DNA of 41,720 nucleotides from Chloroflexota bacterium (GTDB lineage: Bacteria > Chloroflexota > Limnocylindria > Limnocylindrales > CSP1-4), in NCBI GenBank assembly GCA_003169735.1, contig PNAP01000082.1, forward strand, positions 1 to 41,720. Direction: 5' to 3'. The position numbers were made by a program, and so were the translations under genes. Below, one piece after another: positions 40,004 to 41,720 of this stretch (position 1 is the first letter of the stretch; each line of letters starts with the position of its first letter). Under the pieces are notes generated by a model. The model saw only the letters and a program-made list of their open reading frames with translations. It did no database searches and was not told the origin of the DNA.

Positions 40004-40479
40004 TCAGGAGTCGAAGCGAAGCTCGAGGAGCTGAGAAGATGGCTCGAATCCGGAGCGGCCGTAGAAGGGTCGGCTGCGGTCACTCGGCCAGAGGATCATC
40101 ACCTCCACGTGGTGCTCCGCGCCTCGGAGATGACCGCGTCCAGCAGTTGCGCACCAAGGCCGGCATCCCTTGACGCCGGCTCGACGTAGACGTTGGTGAC
40201 ATAGCCGATCGGACCCGCGGGCGATTCATCGGGCCGCGGGACTCGCTCGACGAGCTGGAGCCAGACGCTGCCGATGAGGGTCGATGGTTCTGACTCGGCC
40301 ACCCAGACGCGCCAGCGCCCACTCGTCATTGCCCCTCGGGCGAAAGCCTCAAAGGCTGTGGCGAACGCCTCGAACGTTGTGGGCGACTCCTGATCCTAGG
40401 CCGACATCTGCCATCGGAGGCGCGCCAGCTCAGCGATGTCAGACGCGTCGGCGAGCCTGACCGTGTCCGCCCGGATCAT
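40004..40479 (-). pseudogene. GNAT acetyltransferase pseudogene (amber stop and frameshift)
   Basis: A GNAT gene readable across its length but broken twice. ATG at 40479 overlaps the stop of the membrane protein gene upstream (ATGA). Codons give a GNAT start (V-R-L-A-D-A-S-D-I-A-E-L-A-R-L-R-W), then a TAG at 40396-40398 (codon 28). The same frame continues with F-E-A-F-A, Y-V-T-N-V-Y-V-E-P and R-D-A-G-L-G-A-Q-L-L-D-A-V-I-S-E-A. Near 40108-40122 the frame shifts; the other frame carries on with H-V-E-V-M-I-L-W-P-S, F-Y-G-R-S-G-F-E-P and stops at 40004-40006. Either a recent pseudogene or two sequence errors; apart from these lesions the product is conserved. Confidence 0.8.
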
Positions 40480-41720
40480 CCCGGTTCGGGTTCCTCGCCG
40501 GGCCGGTCGGCGGTCTCGGGGCGGCCGCGGTCAGGGCGGAAGCGGAAGTAGGCCCAGGTCCCGATTGAGACCGTGCCGAACGCGATCAGGAAGATGACGC
40601 CCACGACCATCGGCGTCTGTCGGTCGTTCGAGAGTGCGCCGTTGCGTGGGTCGACGATGACCACGATGTAGGCGAAGACGGACGCGGCAAACAGGAGGAA
40701 CCAGACCAGTCGACGCCACTCATAGAGTGGCCGCCCTGGCAGGAACCGCATCGGCAGGAGGCCGACCACGAGCGTTTCCACGCCGGCGACGACGAACGTC
40801 GCCAGCACTGTCGTGATCATCAGCAATATCCACGGGTCGCCACCAGCCTGGCGTGCCACGTCGAGGAGGACCCACGAGATGATGCTGAGCAGGAGCAACC
40901 AGATGGAGGCCAGCCAGACGCCGATGCCCTCATCACGCGTGGTCAGCTCGGTGGTGAAGACGATCGAGACGATCAGCCCATACAGATATCCCGGCTGGAA
41001 GTCCGCCAGCCGCGACACGGCGACGCAGATGGCCGCCACCAGCAGCGTCCACCAGAGTGCCGCCAATCGACCGGCTTCACCCGCCCGGCGTCGGTGATAG
41101 AGGCGAAGCGGTAGGTCGAACGCGAGGATGATGAAGAAGAGTCCGATGAGCAGCCCGATGTACATGGCCGCCGAACTCGAGTTGAGCCCGAAGCCCGGAC
41201 TGAGGAATCCGTACACGACAGCTGTCGCGGCCGTGAACACGATGACGCCGAAGGGACCGCCGACCAATCGTCCCATGGCACGCGCCGGCAGGCCGATCGC
41301 TCCACGGGTAAGCGCGCCGCGGAATCGCTTCCAGCGCTCGCGGATCGGCGCGAACCAGCCCAGGATCTCCTGATAGTTCGACTCGACCGTCTTGTTGAAG
41401 AGCGTGCCCGGGAACGGCACGAGCAACGCGATCAGCAGCGCCAGCAGTGATGCCGCGCCGAACGACGCCAGGTCCCACGGAGCCTGGCCGGGTCCCGCGA
41501 CGCTGTCGGGCCAGTCGATGACGGCAGCCGCCGATGGGGCTGGCGATGGCGAAGCGGTCGGGCTCGGGCTTGAAGAGGGCGTCGGGCTCGGGCTCGGGCT
41601 CGGGTTGGGAGTTGGACTCGGGCTCGGGCTGGGAGTCGGACTCGGGCTGGGCGAAGGGCTCGGGCTCGGGCTGGGCGCTGGTGATGGCAAGGGCGACGGG
41701 CTCGGGCTTGGCGAGGCGCT
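40476..41720 (-). CDS. Multi-helix membrane protein with Ser-Pro linker (5' end missing)
   Basis: The frame is open to the window edge, so the N-terminal part is outside. Seen: ~65 residues of (S-P)n linker, then about nine membrane helices, the first L-A-S-F-G-A-A-S-L-L-A-L-L-I-A-L-L-V-P-F-P-G-T-L-F and the next I-V-F-T-A-A-T-A-V-V-Y-G-F-L. A charged tail rich in Arg, Glu and Pro closes the protein. A Ser-Pro linker ahead of a membrane domain usually spaces an exported domain from the membrane, so an extracellular domain probably lies upstream. I recognise no named family. A TTG within the linker is not a plausible start. Its stop overlaps the GNAT pseudogene start. Confidence 0.7.
   Translation of the reverse strand, partial: SASPSPSPSPLPSPAPSPSPSPSPSPSPTPSPSPSPTPNPSPSPSPTPSSSPSPTASPSPAPSAAAVIDWPDSVAGPGQAPWDLASFGAASLLALLIALLVPFPGTLFNKTVESNYQEILGWFAPIRERWKRFRGALTRGAIGLPARAMGRLVGGPFGVIVFTAATAVVYGFLSPGFGLNSSSAAMYIGLLIGLFFIILAFDLPLRLYHRRRAGEAGRLAALWWTLLVAAICVAVSRLADFQPGYLYGLIVSIVFTTELTTRDEGIGVWLASIWLLLLSIISWVLLDVARQAGGDPWILLMITTVLATFVVAGVETLVVGLLPMRFLPGRPLYEWRRLVWFLLFAASVFAYIVVIVDPRNGALSNDRQTPMVVGVIFLIAFGTVSIGTWAYFRFRPDRGRPETADRPGEEPEPG
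41535..41720. repeat. Coding microsatellite (Ser-Pro repeats)
   Basis: Imperfect repeats of a 6-bp unit (GGCTCG/GGGCTC on the plus strand) encoding alternating Ser-Pro and Thr-Pro on the minus strand. The repeat continues to the edge. Prone to slippage in 6-bp steps, which would change linker length without shifting frame. Confidence 0.8.

Noticed and set aside
40099-40329. Intact 76-aa GNAT protein
   Set aside because: Domain parts are found before its start (after an amber codon) and after its end in another frame, so it is a fragment of a broken gene.
41535-41720. Non-coding microsatellite
   Set aside because: It is in frame with the membrane protein and encodes a Ser-Pro linker.

Overview
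High-GC bacterial chromosome fragment without rRNA, tRNA, CRISPR, transposase or phage genes that I can see. Gene content (an EXLDI-family protein, hemerythrin-domain proteins, DUF5996, a Qmo/Hdr-like sulfur locus, UspA fusions, very GC-rich coding sequence) suggests an environmental Chloroflexota, perhaps Limnocylindria-like. That placement is an inference from gene content, not from a marker gene. Genes are tightly packed, with many ATGA/GTGA/TGATG stop-start overlaps. Several lead genes lack a Shine-Dalgarno and instead carry a TANNNT hexamer exactly 6 nt before the start codon, which points to leaderless transcription.

Layout. 1-670 (minus): 5' end of a drug-exporter-type ABC ATPase and an EXLDI gene with a palindromic operator. 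932-6872 (plus): NlpC/P60 hydrolase, DUF5996 protein, MFS exporter, then an NfeD-flotillin-TelA membrane-stress operon. 7083-14901 (plus): the centrepiece, an ArsR-controlled operon with DsrE2, DsrE, TusA, an MvhD-like protein, an HdrA interrupted by a GltD-like NAD(P)H module, a second HdrA, a tiny winged-helix protein, and an HdrC/HdrE (QmoC-like) membrane fusion. It reads as a Qmo-like electron-transfer complex joined to a sulfur-carrier relay, with no HdrB and no lipoate-binding protein. 14918-16482: two hemerythrin-domain proteins around a PadR regulator. 16673-18580: isoprenylcysteine-methyltransferase-like protein and a TauE/SafE exporter with its DUF1634 partner, a plausible outlet for sulfite from the sulfur locus.

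18549-31347 (minus): DUF885 hydrolase; a coupled four-gene set (MggA-like glycosyltransferase, UspA-GpgS fusion, glycerate kinase, endonuclease III) that looks like glucosylglycerate-type compatible-solute synthesis; a GNAT protein; a catalytically degenerate ATP-DNA-ligase-like protein; galE; a TPR protein; a CCA nucleotidyltransferase and an HNH nuclease. 31560-31883 (plus): a zinc-ribbon membrane protein. 31884-38763 (minus): leucine/isovalerate catabolism (methylcrotonyl-CoA carboxylase beta and alpha, methylglutaconyl-CoA hydratase, HMG-CoA lyase) with two oddities, a DNA-binding HTH fused to the biotin carboxylase subunit and a MOSC-GNAT fusion inside the gene set. 38763-41720 (minus): a five-helix membrane protein under a palindrome, a 660-bp gene-free stretch, a broken GNAT gene, and the C-terminal part of a large membrane protein with a Ser-Pro linker.

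Main points for follow-up: the NAD(P)H-linked Qmo/Hdr-DsrE-TusA locus, the HTH-biotin carboxylase fusion with matching direct repeats, the leaderless promoter rule, the pseudo-ligase, and recurrent ~20-bp tandem duplications at gene junctions.
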